Assembly: GCA_023055425.1 (NCBI GenBank)
Contig: JALGPY010000002.1
Span: 156,251,345-156,315,344, forward strand
Length of the DNA: 64,000 nt
Direction of reading: 5' to 3'
DNA from: Linanthus parryae
Lineage: Eukaryota; Streptophyta; Magnoliopsida; Ericales; Polemoniaceae
Below, piece after piece: positions 34,341 to 46,224 of this stretch. The notes under the pieces were generated by a model, which worked only from the letters and a program-made list of their open reading frames with translations, searched no databases and had not been told where the DNA came from. A program made the translations under genes and the position numbers. How positions within the stretch are numbered: the stretch's first letter is position 1; each line of letters opens with the position of its first letter.

Positions 34341-34740
34341 TTTGTACCAATGCAGCATCTTTCGGTGGATGCAATTTTGGATGCTATTTTGGATGCTAAA
34401 ATCGTGTCAAAAATCACACAAGCACATTTTTGAGAAAATTTTACGTCTAAAATGCTAAAATTACACAAAAAATGAGTCTTTTTTGCTAGTTCCATCTCTT
34501 AGTCCGCAAGGAAAGAATGCTTCAAATTGGACAGTTGGAAAATTGCACTAGAAGTGTGAACACCTGATCAAAATCGGTGCCTGTGGTTGAAAATAGTGAA
34601 AAAGTGAGTCGAAGCGAGAGCAATACTTCGCGGCTTGACAGGTTGACACAGAGGGGGTTCTAGGAAGAACAAAAAAGGGTGGTAAGTACAAGGCATCAGG
34701 AAAGCCCCAAACTGCAGCAGCCACTAATACATTCACTCAG
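34340..34740 (+). other. Non-coding insertion or scrambled segment inside copia
   Basis: Between the second zinc knuckle and the protease region lie about 400 bp with repeated ggatgc and aaaatgctaaaat words and no copia similarity. It may be a small insertion; terminal repeats were not found. Confidence 0.4.
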
Positions 34741-34767
34741 CCAGATCTCGGTGAGATAGCCAATACC

Positions 34768-35505
34768 TTGATGCATCTTCTTTCCTTAACAGAGTCTAAA
34801 TCCAATCTTGCAGCAAAGTCAGGTAACTCTCATTGGTATTTTGATTGTAGTTGCTGTAATTACATGACATCTGATGCATCTGTATTCACATCAAAATCAG
34901 TACCTATTGATGCTCCTCTCATCCACACAGCTGATGGATCTAATATGAATGTTACACAAAATGGACTTGTTTGTACTCCCAGTTTATCACTTCCTGAAAC
35001 ATATTTGATTCCTAAGTTGGAATTGAATCTTATATCAGTGGGGCAATTTTGTGAATTTAGACTTGATGTTTTTTTCTCTGCTAATGGTTGTCGTGTGCAG
35101 GATCCACAGACGGGGAAGCTTCTTGGGACCGGTAGAAAGATTGGATAATTGTTTGAGCTCACTAATCTTCATCTTCCGCTGCGTCTTGTCAAGTCTCGTC
35201 ACTTAGCAGCTTCTACTGCTCCTTCTTCTTTTAGTTTATGGCATTCTCGGTTAGGTCATGCTTCTTCTGGTGTAATAAAGAAATTAGTTTCTAGTGGCAA
35301 TCTAGGAAAAGTTGAGTATGAACCTTTGCATTGTCTTCCATGTCAGCTTGCAAAACAACCAGCTTTGTCTTTTAATAAAGGTAATTCAGTTTCTTCAGCT
35401 TCTTTTGACTTTATTCACTCTGATGTTTGGGGTCCTGCTACTCATCCCACTATGGGAGGGTCTAGATATTTTGTCATTTTCATTGCACCTGGATATATCT
35501 TATGA
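34768..35505 (+). pseudogene. Copia protease and GAG-pre-integrase
   Basis: WYFDCSCCNYMTSD stands where the active-site D-(S/T)-G-A is expected; the DSGA core is degraded. Later segments are LISVGQFC and then LWHSRLGHAS and CLPCQLAKQ (pre-integrase), followed by the first integrase Asp in HSDVWGPA. Stops at 35146 and 35503 interrupt it. Confidence 0.82.
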
Positions 35506-35539
35506 AAAATCGTTCTGAGCTACCCAACTCTATCTTGAT

Positions 35540-36300
35540 TTGGCCCCCATGGTAAAAACTCAATTCTCTCGTCATACTAAAGTATTTAGGGCAGACAATG
35601 ATGGAGAATACACAAAAACTGAATTCCTTGCTGCTATTCGCTCTCAAGGCACTTTGCCTCAACGATCACGTCCTGGCACATCCAAACCAAATTGTCACGC
35701 TGAGCGCAAACAATGTCACATTCTTGACTCTGTTCGTGCCCTCCTAATATCTTCTTCGTGTCCTGAAAGGTTCTGGTGGAAGCTGCTCTTACTGCCGTGT
35801 ATACCATAAACCGTGTTCCAACTCCTACAATACAAAACATGACATCGTATGAGAAACTCTAATGTGTTTCTCCTGATTACTCTTCTCTTCGTGTTTTTGG
35901 GTGTGTTGGTTTTGTTCTTTTGCAACCCCATGAACACAACAAGTTAGAGCCTCGATCTCGTGTCTGCTGTTTCCTTGGCTATGCCGTAGAACACAAAGGG
36001 TATCGGTTGTGGGACCCAGTCTCCAAGCGTCTTCGCATATATCGTCATGTTGTCTTCTGGGAAAATAAAATTTTCTCAAGTGTCTCGTCATTTCATCAAT
36101 CCACTCTGGTTGATAATCTTGTCTTTACAGATCCATCATATGACTTATACCCTGAGGACCCTCGATCGATTATTTCCGAGCTCTTACATGACAATCTTTC
36201 AGCACCCGATTCAAATCCTGAGGCAGCTTCTCCTTCTAACGGATCTACGACTGTCACGAATGAGCATGCTGATGATTATGATCATATTGAGGAGCAATAA
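35540..36300 (+). pseudogene. Copia integrase core, C-terminal part
   Basis: FRADNDGEY contains the second catalytic Asp and NCHAERKQCHI the Glu. The downstream segment YRLWDPVSKRLRIYRHVVF is the conserved region after the core. Frames change between 35809 and 35920. Confidence 0.82.
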
Positions 36301-37300
36301 ATGGATGATTCTGATCCACCTATGGGTAATCCAATTGTCCAACCTACTGAAAGCATTGCACAAAATAGGCCGACTAGGGAGAAGGTCATCCCAGTCCATT
36401 TTTGTTCAGGTGAGTTTGTTATGAGTACAATTATCAAACAGCATGAGCCTCAGCCGTACAGAGAAGCGCAATTTGATTCTAGATGGGTGAAAGAAATGGA
36501 GGATGAGTTGGATGCTTTGGCTAAAACTCATACATGGGATCTTGTTCAGTTACCACCTGGTAAGAAGACAGTTGGGTGCATATGGATATATAAGATCAAG
36601 ACTCGTTCTAATGGCACTGTTGAACGATATAAGGATCGGTTGGTAGCTATAGGTTTCATACAGGAATACAGTATTGATTATGAGGAGACGTTTGCTCCAG
36701 TGGCTTGCCTTACTACAGTGCGCACTCTGATAGCTGTAGCTGCTCAGAGAAGTTGGGTTTTGTTTCAGATGGAGGTTAAGAATGCATTTCTTAATGGTGA
36801 TGTTACTGAGGAGGTGTATATGAAGCCACCACCTGGTCTTGAGGTCTCTGGATCTCAGGTATGTCGTCTCGTCGCGCACTCAATGGACTTAAGCAAGCTC
36901 CAAGGGCTTGGTTTGATAAGTTCTGCTCCACAGTTGTCCAACTTGGTTTCTCTTCAAGTTCGTATGATTCAGCTTTATTCATTAGTTATATGGATCGCGG
37001 AGTTAGTATCCTGTAGATTTATGTTGATGATATGATAATAACAGGAGATGACCGTGATGGTATTACTGAACTGAAAGATTCCCTAAATCATCATTTTGAG
37101 ATGAAGATTTGGGGCCTCTTAGCTACTTCCTGGGCCTTGAAGTTACCTTTGACAGTAGTGGGTATTCTCTCTCACAGGCCAAATATGCATCAGATGTTAC
37201 TACTCGTGCAGGACTTGATGATCCTAAGATCGCATCTACTCCGTTGGAGCCCAACCTGAGGTTGAACTCCTGGGAGGGAGAACCCTTATCCAATCCTACT
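36301..37300 (+). pseudogene. Copia reverse transcriptase
   Basis: WDLVQLPPGKK, YKDRLVAIGF, DYEETFAPVA and QMEVKNAFLNGDVTEEVYM are standard copia RT blocks. The catalytic YVDDM lies near 37019-37033 after a frameshift, and LSYFLGLE follows. Confidence 0.9.
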
Positions 37301-37309
37301 CGGTACTGA

Positions 37310-37972
37310 CAGCTTGTAGGTAACCTTGTTTATCTTACATTCACGCGTCCGGATATAGCCTATGCAGTTCATCAGGTCAGTCAGTTTCTAGCAGCTCATC
37401 GCTCGACTCATTACGCTGCTGTTCTTAGGATTCCGCGATACGTGAAAGGTACCATGTTTCATGGACTCCATTTTTCTGCGAAGTCTTCTCCCATTCTACA
37501 TGGATTCTCTGATGCAGATTGCGTTGGCGACCCAACTGACATAAGATCTACTACTGGGTACTGTTTCTTCTTGGGAGACTCTCTTATATCATAGTGTAGT
37601 AGGAAACAAGCTGTTGTGTCTCGGTCAAGATCGGAAGCTGAATATCGTGCGATGGCTGATGCCACACAGGAGCTCGTTTGGATGCGACGGCTACTTGCTG
37701 ATATGGGATTGCCACAATTTTCGTCCACCACTTTATGTTGTGATAGCCGCAGTGCTATTCAGATAGCACACAATGATGTATTTTATGCGAGGACGAGACA
37801 CATTGAAATTGACTGTCACTTTACGCGTAATCATATACGTGCTGGTACAGTCCGCCTGAGGAATGTAACATCGGCCGATCCAACTGTAGACATACATACG
37901 AAGTCCCATCCGCCTGGAGGTTTTCGTGACTTGGTCTCCAAACTTCCGCTTGTCACAACAACTTCTGTTTGA
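37310..37972 (+). pseudogene. Copia RNase H
   Basis: Segments include FTRPDIAYAVH, a GFSDADC block, SRSEAEYRAMA, CCDSRSAIQIA and TRHIEIDCHFTRNHI, then the C-terminal tail. A stop near 37594 (TAG) and a frame change disrupt it. Confidence 0.88.
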
Positions 37973-37979
37973 GGGGGGA

Positions 37980-38129
37980 TGTTATGATATATGTGTTAGT
38001 TTATTTGTCCCACATCGTTTAACATGCTATTTTCTCTTCTTGTATAGCCTATAAATAGGACCCTTTGTACATTACTTCACTTAAGTTAATGAATATACAT
38101 CTTATTCCTCTTCATTCAATTTTGTATCA
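37980..38129 (+). repeat. 3' LTR of the short-LTR copia element
   Basis: 150 bp beginning TGTTATGATATATG directly after the polypurine tract and ending tatca. TATA-like ctataaatagg lies near 38049. It aligns with 33014-33155 apart from scattered substitutions and small indels. Confidence 0.85.
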
Positions 38130-38340
38130 CCCACATCAGGCTTCACTTGAGTCACTTTTAATCTCAGCATTCTCCAAGAATTTTTATGGGGAGTTGTTAA
38201 TCTCCTAAAATTTTCCATAGGTCTGCTTCCAGAATGGTACAGTATCCTACAAAGCAGTTGCAAAGCACCTTTCTCTTCCTCTTAAAAAGAATCTAAGAGG
38301 GAATTTGAGGTTGTAAAGCTAGTGGATGGAGAGAATCTGC
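38130..38340 (-). pseudogene. RNase H-like (RVT_3) relic, upstream half
   Basis: The minus strand reads EADLWKILGD with stops, then, in a shifted frame, ENAEIKSDSSEA. The Asp in KSDS corresponds to a catalytic position of RNase H. It continues across the copia element into 33013-32830. Confidence 0.6.
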
Positions 38341-38397
38341 GGTGCTTAGAGGGTATGGCGAAGTGTTTCATGCTTGGCAAATTTCCAAAAACACAAG

Positions 38398-38898
38398 TGT
38401 TAGCAATTGGTGCGCCCATGTGGGGTGCCCAATGTAATTATCGTAACCTTATGGGGTTAGTTGCACTAATGCACAAACTAGAGGGGTTAGTAGCTAAGGC
38501 TCAAATCCTAGGGGTTTATGTGCAAACCTAGGAGAAGTTTTGCCTATATAAAGAGGTAGCCTCCTACACATTATGGTGTGCCATAGTGCTATTATGCTAA
38601 GGCTAATAGATTATTCCAGAGAATAAAGTTACTCTGTCTAGATTCATACTAGTTGTAGAGAACCCTAGTCTCTCTCCAACTTCATCCAAGGAGGTGGAAC
38701 GTGGTGTGGAAATCAGTGTTCGTCCTCGAGATTCACACTAGATTGGTGGGAGCAAGATCAAGGAGGAGGCGCGTGAAAGCAAGCAACACAACGATCATCC
38801 GCTGCATTAAGGAGCTTAGGAAGACAAGGTAAACACATGAATATTCCGCTTTAATTCATGTCGTAGATCTGAATGTGTTAGATCCTTCCTGCCCTTCA
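38398..38898 (+). repeat. 5' LTR (501 bp)
   Basis: It starts TGTTAGCAATTGG and ends CTGCCCTTCA. The TATA box gcctatataaagagg is near 38540-38554. Differences from the mate: T/C near 38513, A/T near 38774 and C/A near 38803. Confidence 0.95.
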
Positions 38899-41800
38899 TT
38901 GGTATCAGAGCCATAGGCTTGTTTTTCGTGCCTCGATAAGCGTTCCCGAACCTGTATTAAAAATCGCGTTTCTGAAATTTCATAACCAGTAGACGAAACC
39001 TATATGGTTAGGTAGGGTTTTCCACGAGGATTCCAGATATATAAATTTTATATTTTTTGGATTTACGGTGAATTAGTTATGAATTTTCAAAGTTTCGGAA
39101 CTGTATTAATCTGGACTGCTAGATCCAATAATAGAACACGTTTTTCAAAAACTTGTTAAAATTGGATTTTGACCACATAATCGGGATCAGGACGAAGAGA
39201 CGATCACGGCAAAATTAATTTCGTCGCGAACGGAGCACGGGAAGGCGGCGCGTGGGCTTCACGCGCCACCGACGCCGCCCCCACGCGCGGCCACGCGCCC
39301 CACGCGCCCAAGGGCTGGCGGCGGCTGCTGACGTGGCCCTAGTGCTGACGTGGCAGATGAAGTGGCGGTGCCACGTCAGCAAGCGGCTGACGTTGCGATG
39401 ACGTGGCAGCCACGTGTCAGCTGACGTGGCAGCTGACGTGGCAGCTGACGTCAGCATAGGTGCCGACGTGGCATGCCACGTGGCATGCTGACGTGGCACA
39501 TGGGCCGACGTCGGCGCATGGCGGAGGCGGACGCGCCCACGCGCGGCGGCGCGTGAGGGCGCGTGCGGCCTCCTCCCGCCGTCATTTTTCGTCCGGTTTT
39601 TTCCTAGGGACTCCAAATTAAATTTCCTATTTTGTGGATATTTTTTCATAATTTTTGGAGCGACGGAAAATTTTAGTAATTTCCAGATTAATTAATTAGT
39701 GTTTAACACACTTCCCGAGGCAGTTTGACGACCTTAAACACACTGTTTTGAGCCCAAAATTTTTCTGGAGACTTAGGTCAATTTTCCCTACGTTTTGCCA
39801 TAGGTGGTGAGACCCTAAGTGGTAGGGAGCAATTTTCGATCCTTTTAGTTGATTAGATTATTGCTTATTAATTTCCAGTAATTATTGCTTAATTCCGGAA
39901 ATTTCCAGAAAATACCAGTATGTTTATTATGTTGTTATACATGCTGTTGTGGGTTGAATGGATGTGTTTGGTGCATGGATGTGGCATAGATGTTCTATAT
40001 TTTGGTTTTGGTTTTGGTTTTTGAACATGTAATCAAAATACGGCCTGCGTGTCGTGCCTCTCTATACTCTAGTGTCTTCTCTTCTCATCCATTCGCCTCT
40101 ATGAGGTTACTTCTTATTAGAAATAAGATAGTTAGTAGAGATTGAAGATTGAAGCTTCAAGAGAGGTGGCCAAACCAAAAGCTATGGCGCAAGGTGCATG
40201 GAGCAATTAGACGGTCTAATGGAGCCTCAAGCTTGGAGTCCTCAAATAGGCGAGATGACATGAGATGGAGTTCAGGACTTGCTCAAGAAGTGCTCTCAAT
40301 AGTGGGAGCGCACCTTAGGGGCCACATCCATTGCATATTTATTTATGCTTGTGCTTGTTTTATGTTATAACTGCGTGTGATTGGATATATATGTTTAACC
40401 TCGCATGCTAAAGAACTAAAACAAAAGAGCTCACATGATGACATGATTAAAATTGATAGGAAATCACAAGTGATGAGATTTGATTCCTAGGATATACGCT
40501 AGGTTTTGGTGGAGTCCTTGTGAGGAACTATTAAGTTTTAATCAATGTCACATGTTATTTTGGAGCTAAGTAAATGCTAGTGATTAACTTCCACAATGTC
40601 TCTATCAATCGTGTCTAAATCAAAAAACTGTAAAGGCTAAATGGTGACAACAACGACATGATAAGCTGTCGTACTATATAACCATCCGTTGGACATAGGT
40701 TGTCAACCACCTACAAACATGGTCAAACCTGTGATCAATAAGTTGTCACAGCAGCACATGAACATTATCTTTAGCCTCACCAATAGTGGGAGGCAGCAGT
40801 CAAGATAATGTCATAGAGCATGCTATGAAAAGGTGGGGAAATGACCTCATCAGCATGTTCATGACCACTTTTAAAATTGTAGGAGACCAAAGAAGAATCT
40901 TGGATCTGTCTTAGCCATTTGCGTACATAAATTCTGAGCATTGGCTCATAATTATCCTACCTCTACTATGAGTTATGGCTCATGTCATAATATTGAGCAC
41001 TCGACCTTACCGTCTGAGATTGATGCCATGTATGATAATCGAGTTACGGGTTGTCAGGTATAAGCTATCCGTTTTGTAATTTGTTGCAATCTCTGCCACG
41101 TTTCATGAAACGTTATATGACACACTTTATAAGTGTCAAGATGTTTGGATAAGGCCAAAACATCACTCTGTCCTAGGATCTAAGCAAAAGGAGTTTGCTA
41201 AGAATACTAGTCCAGCATACTTCGGATGTCTAAGCAATATATGATTGCTAAAGGAGAAGTATGATCATACTTAATGAAGTATGATAGGCAGATATAGTCC
41301 CTAGCCCGGTATTAGGACCAAGGCAACAGGTGGGGCAAGGATAAATGAATTTAAGGAAAATGTTGGTATAAGACCAATATTACCCAACACTGGCAAACGC
41401 AAAAGGGAGCTAAGGAGTCTTCCTAAGACTAAGAGAAAAGGCCAGACCTGGCACTAACTTCTCGTCTAAGGATCCAAAGAATTGTCTTTGAGGGAGTAGA
41501 CACCAAAATTTGTTTTGGTAACAGTTTTAACTTTGGATATAGTTATATCATGGTGTTTGCGTTCTTAAGATTCTAGCATGAATGACGCCTCAGAATTCTT
41601 GGATGTCAACTTATGAGTATGACTTAAGATTCTGATATGTGGCGCGCTAGATTAAGATCACGTTGACAGGAAAGGATGTTCAGGCTAGCTAGGGCAGGCC
41701 TGCTTGGATTTTGCCCAAGGTACCCTTACCTGTGTGTAGTTCTTGCCGGACATGAAAGGCAAAGGCGCAAAATCATCCAGTGGAGCATTTCGGACTACTG

Positions 41801-42199
41801 AGTCTTTTGTATATTATTCATTCTGTTGTTGTGTTCCATTAAATTGTTAAAGCTAAAGACATGGTGCTTACTGTTCCATCACATTCGTAGATTATTGTCC
41901 ACGTCTCAACTATGTGTGCTTGGGCCACATAAGTCTGAGGCACAAGGGTGCTTCAGACAGGTCTCTACAAAAGGTAGAACAACCGTCCGGATAAAAGGAT
42001 ATGTCCTTGGCCAGAATGAGACTGGAAGTATCTATCTTAGCAAGAGCTATGTGATGGAAAGAAATAGTAAGGCAGTTGGCTATCCCCACGCCCCAGCAAT
42101 ATGCTGTAGAGGATAAAGAGGAATAGGTTACTGTAAGAGATGGTCTGATGTATGATAGAGCGTGCAAAGTACAAGTTCCCTATTCGGAGGAGACACTTT
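38899..42199 (+). other. Leader and unrecognisable gag/protease part of the young copia element
   Basis: After the primer site comes an AT-rich leader, a very GC-rich block (about 39225-39590), then long sequence with frequent stops in all frames. No gag or protease motif could be identified with confidence. The 144-codon minus-strand ORF at 39215-39649 follows from the GC-rich repeats. Confidence 0.6.
39330..39515. repeat. Cluster of ACGT-core (TGACGTGGC-type) words
   Basis: Thirteen ACGT cores occur in about 185 bp, mostly as tgacgtggc or ccacgtca, with ctgacgtggcag repeated in tandem near 39420-39455. ACGT cores are the recognition core of plant bZIP factors. It lies in the transcribed leader rather than the U3 promoter, so a regulatory role is only a possibility. 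Confidence 0.6.
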
Positions 42200-44395
42200 G
42201 CGAAACGACTATCAACATACGCAACCATAAGTCCACCAAGTCTGTAGCCACTACACCCTACGAGATGTGGACCAAAAGGCAACCTGAATGAGGTCACCTT
42301 AGGCCATGGGGATCGGCAGCTTATGTACTAACTAAATTTCAAGTCAGGAAGAGGTTCGTTGAGAAATAAGTCACTACGAAACAAAAGTTTCACTGGATGA
42401 CACCCCATCCCTGAATGATCAACAGGAAAAAGTTCCTACGAATCTTCAGGACAGTGGGAGTAACATGCCTAGTGAACAGCCCATCATAGATTATGACTAT
42501 GTGGAGGAACCCTCTTTTGCGTAGGAACGTTCTTTGGAGCGTACCTCGTCGATGAATTGACATCGAAAGGAAGACCATAAGGGTCACCACGCAAGACAAT
42601 GATGAACCTAGGATATTGTCCCAGGATTTTTTCGTCACCTGACAAGAAGGAATTGGAAGTTAGACCCTAGATGGAAGAAACGTATCTTCATGGAGTAACG
42701 TATCTTCTCATGCTATTCGGAGCATCCTAGGGGTTGCGTATTTGAAACGCAACAGCCGATAAGTAGTATAACAAAATGGATTCACGAGATATATGATTTC
42801 TCATAGGAGATGTCCATAATTAAGGGATATGTTCGTAGAGATGATGATCTCCACGAGCATGGAGGAACCGCTGGAAGATACCCTGTTCCTTAGTTGATTA
42901 TGAGGAATTAGTTCCTCAAGGATCATTCGGACAGTGGGAGTGATTTTCCAGGCAGGGTGCTCCATCCATAAGGGATGAAAGCAAATGATGATCCTCCTAT
43001 GCAAAGGTATTGCTCATAGGAGCATACCCCATCGACTACTTGAGATCGAATGGGATGATCTTAAGGATCATCTTGCATAAAAGATAGGATAGAATCCTAG
43101 TCCTTATCGTACCCTAATTATGAAGAATGAATAGTAAGCTTTACAGGATAAATTAGAGTCTATAAAGGGCCAACCGAGTTTAAGGCTAGGTTGGATTTCC
43201 AACTGGATGGAAGACTATTGGAGATTAATGGATTTCCAAGGTCAATCAGAGACCCAGACGGAAGCGTGGTAAGGCATATGACTTGCGTAGAAGCGAATAA
43301 GTCTACACTCATTCTGAGAGTAGACATCGACGAACTTGAGTCGATCCGACGAATTTGCGTTGGTTCAACAAGGTATCCTTCCCAAGGTTTTGGGTGGTAA
43401 GGGTTACGTTGATTCGCTTGGTAGCATAAATAGTTGTGGATCCATTCTCGATAGACGTGACGACTGAATTTCTCAATGGAGAAATCCTAGAGGTGACTAA
43501 GGTCAAATGCACAGAATGTGTGCAAGCTAACTAAGTCCATATGGGATCTTAGCTAGTCCTCTAGACAGCAGTATTTCATCAGGGATCGTTTACCATATGT
43601 TTACGATAACAAATGGAAACCGCTGTGTATCACTCTTACTAGTAGAGAGTTGAAGATCACGTCACTTAATACCGATGACACACTATTGGCTAGTGGAGCT
43701 TAGGGATTGTTCGAGTCCCCTAAGGAGTAATTGTACTCCTGTAGCTCAGCGCAGGACTTTACGAGCCTAGGCATGTGCCCTAAAAGACACCATAAAAGAA
43801 TGACCAAGTGACCAGAGTGCCTGATGCAGTATGAGTCTCATATGCACTATGGTGTGTACTCAGACCTAGCGAACGCTATGCAATCGGAAGAATTGGATTT
43901 CAGGATATTCCAATTTAAGACACAAGATTGTAACCAGGATACTCTATACGATGGATCACGTGCTATGACTATCGAAGATAATGCTTCGACTAGTTAGCCA
44001 TATATGCTAACTAGGGTGGGGACCTAGATGCACATGGATCCAAATCAGGCTATCGTCCATGCTCGATGATAGACTCGCATGGAACAGATGCAATATAAGT
44101 GTTGCATGAATTGGACCGCTCCATTGACCATGGAAGCGAAGCACGATTGCCTGTTCTGCCATAGGGCAGAAATGTGTTTGACCGAAAATGGTTTCTTGTA
44201 AGCTTATGAGCTATCAACAAACCTATTACCATGAGTAGTGTTAGCATACGGCTATAACGTTGCGGCAAAGACAAACACATAGTCAAGGGTACTATTTCAC
44301 AAAAGGTGAAATAACTATCTAGAGAGTAATCCTGGAGTGGATCGACTATGGGCCAGGATGTTGGCTCATCCCATTCCTAAACCACTTAAGAATTG
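42200..44395 (+). pseudogene. Heavily decayed copia pol (integrase, RT, RNase H traces)
   Basis: Readable remnants, in order: KSTKSVATTPYEMWTKRQPE followed by a stop and RPWGSAAYV (integrase C-terminal region, about 42200-42335), IDVTTEFLNGEILEV (RT, about 43450-43500), YALWCVLRPSERYAI (about 43843-43890) and MLAHPIPKPLK (end of polyprotein, about 44362-44395). No frame stays open between them and no catalytic YVDD was found. The order matches an intact copia element with small deletions. Confidence 0.7.
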
Positions 44396-45499
44396 TCTTT
44401 GTAGGTTGCTTTAGAAAATTGGGACTTAGTAGTCGATAACTAGCAATATGATTGATGAGCACACGAGACATTGATTGACTGGATTTTAATTGGATTTGTT
44501 TTAAGCAACATGTTGTTTTGATACATGTATGATATATTACATTTCCTGTACTAGCATAGATCATGTCGCGCAGACACTAGGTCGGCTCACTCACACGAGC
44601 GACCGCCTTCGCAATATCCTGGATATGTCTGGGTGTGGCAGAAGATGAGACAGAATCCAGATAAGCGCTGAAAGCCTGCGATATGATATGAGATGCCTTC
44701 TTCATATGAGCATATGGCCTATGATAAGAGCTTGAGGTCTATCAGTAGAGCTAGGAGCCTGTCAGAAGGATTCGACTGTCGCATTGGAAATAAGTTCCAA
44801 GGTGAGGTTGGTTATGGCCAATCGAACATGGTTATTACCCCGAACCATGTATAGTCTGTGTAGAAGAAGCCAGATGCGAGAGCTGATAATTGTTCACAAT
44901 AGTGTGACATGGCAGCACTCGGGCTGGTGGCCATAAGGGCTACCGGATAGACATCTGCATAGTGGTCCTTTTGCAAGGATAAGACATGCGCTCTGATCAG
45001 AGTCTAAACACTATGGCGCATATTCCCCCTTGAATAACGCGCGCTTATGAGTGACCATGAGGTGATGAGTAGAATTAGTCCCTGGGATTCCTCATCGTGT
45101 GAGCCTCGTCGATCATGTAAGGATGATTGACACTGTATACCCTTTGTACTTACATCTGTGTCATGAGGAGACGGGTCGGTGGTGCTACTTTGGCGTGACA
45201 CCTTACGGCTATGGATGATTCGGCCTTCCGGACACTGCTGGGAAAGCAGCTGAGCCGAATCTGAGTGACACATGTATGTAAGGAAAGATTCTCGTTGCAT
45301 CGCTCTTTATTATCTTCATTGGGCCCACCTAGAAGATCTTATGGGATCATGCAGGATATGAAAATATAAAGGAGATGTGGACTCATTAAAGCATGGCCTT
45401 CGGGACATGGCAGGTGCTCATGATCCACGAGATGACAATCGGAGGAATCTGGGGAATACGAGAGTTACGGAGAGCATTATCACTGTTTTATGTTTTAAG

Positions 45500-45601
45500 G
45501 GTGCCTTCCTGCGCTGGCTATACGAGTTTGGTATGTGGATCTCCCGAGAGGGTGCCTTCCCATGCTGGCTATACGAGTTTGGTGTACGGATCTCCCGAAA
45601 T
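45500..45601. repeat. 51-bp tandem duplication near the 3' end of the young copia element
   Basis: gtgccttcc...ctggctatacgagtttggt...atctcccga occurs at 45501 and again at 45552. It lies between the pol remnant and the 3' LTR. Confidence 0.8.
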
Positions 45602-45718
45602 GCAGGTACTCTCACCGGTCACACGCCACGGCCACACAATACTCTTTTGTAGATGATAGAAAGTTGGAGATTGATAGAGACTGGATAGATTGTGCAACCC
45701 CACTGTGCGAGTGGGAGA

Positions 45719-46219
45719 TGTTAGCAATTGGTGCGCCCATGTGGGGTGCCCAATGTAATTATCGTAACCTTATGGGGTTAGTTGCACTAATGCACAAACT
45801 AGAGGGGTTAGTAGCTAAGGCTCAAACCCTAGGGGTTTATGTGCAAACCTAGGAGAAGTTTTGCCTATATAAAGAGGTAGCCTCCTACACATTATGGTGT
45901 GCCATAGTGCTATTATGCTAAGGCTAATAGATTATTCCAGAGAATAAAGTTACTCTGTCTAGATTCATACTAGTTGTAGAGAACCCTAGTCTCTCTCCAA
46001 CTTCATCCAAGGAGGTGGAACGTGGTGTGGAAATCAGTGTTCGTCCTCGAGATTCACACTAGATTGGTGGGAGCAAGATCAAGGAGGTGGCGCGTGAAAG
46101 CAAGCAACACAACGATAATCCGCTGCATTAAGGAGCTTAGGAAGACAAGGTAAACACATGAATATTCCGCTTTAATTCATGTCGTAGATCTGAATGTGTT
46201 AGATCCTTCCTGCCCTTCA
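45719..46219 (+). repeat. 3' LTR (501 bp)
   Basis: Mate of 38398-38898 with three differences. It is preceded by the polypurine tract and followed by ACAAG. The TATA box gcctatataaagagg is near 45861-45875. Confidence 0.95.
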
Positions 46220-46224
46220 ACAAG

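Larger units (their letters stand above)
33014..38129 (+). mobile_element. Ty1/copia retrotransposon with short LTRs
   Basis: Two short direct repeats flank the element: about 33014-33155 and 37980-38129, sharing atatatgtgttagt, tgtcccacatcg and ttttgtatca. The primer site TGGTATCAGAGCC is at 33156-33168 and the polypurine tract gagggggga is before 37980. The interior has gag, zinc knuckles, protease, integrase, RT and RNase H in copia order. Many stops and frameshifts and a non-coding insertion at about 34340-34740 disable it. A target duplication was not identified and the left LTR start is blurred. It split an RNase H-like relic. Confidence 0.9.
38398..46219 (+). mobile_element. Young Ty1/copia element with near-identical LTRs and decayed interior
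   Basis: The LTRs at 38398-38898 and 45719-46219 are 501 bp each and differ at three positions by my reading. ACAAG flanks both sides (38393-38397 and 46220-46224). The primer site TGGTATCAGAGCC is at 38900-38912 and a polypurine tract (gcgagtgggaga) ends at 45718. The 6.8-kb interior has no open frame of useful length, yet collinear copia traces survive: integrase (about 42200-42335), RT (about 43450-43500), RNase H (about 43843-43890) and the polyprotein end (about 44335-44395). Confidence 0.93.

Noticed and set aside
39215..39649. 144-codon Ala/Thr/Arg-rich minus-strand ORF
   Set aside because: It arises from tandem gacgtggcag-type repeats and has no protein features beyond composition bias.
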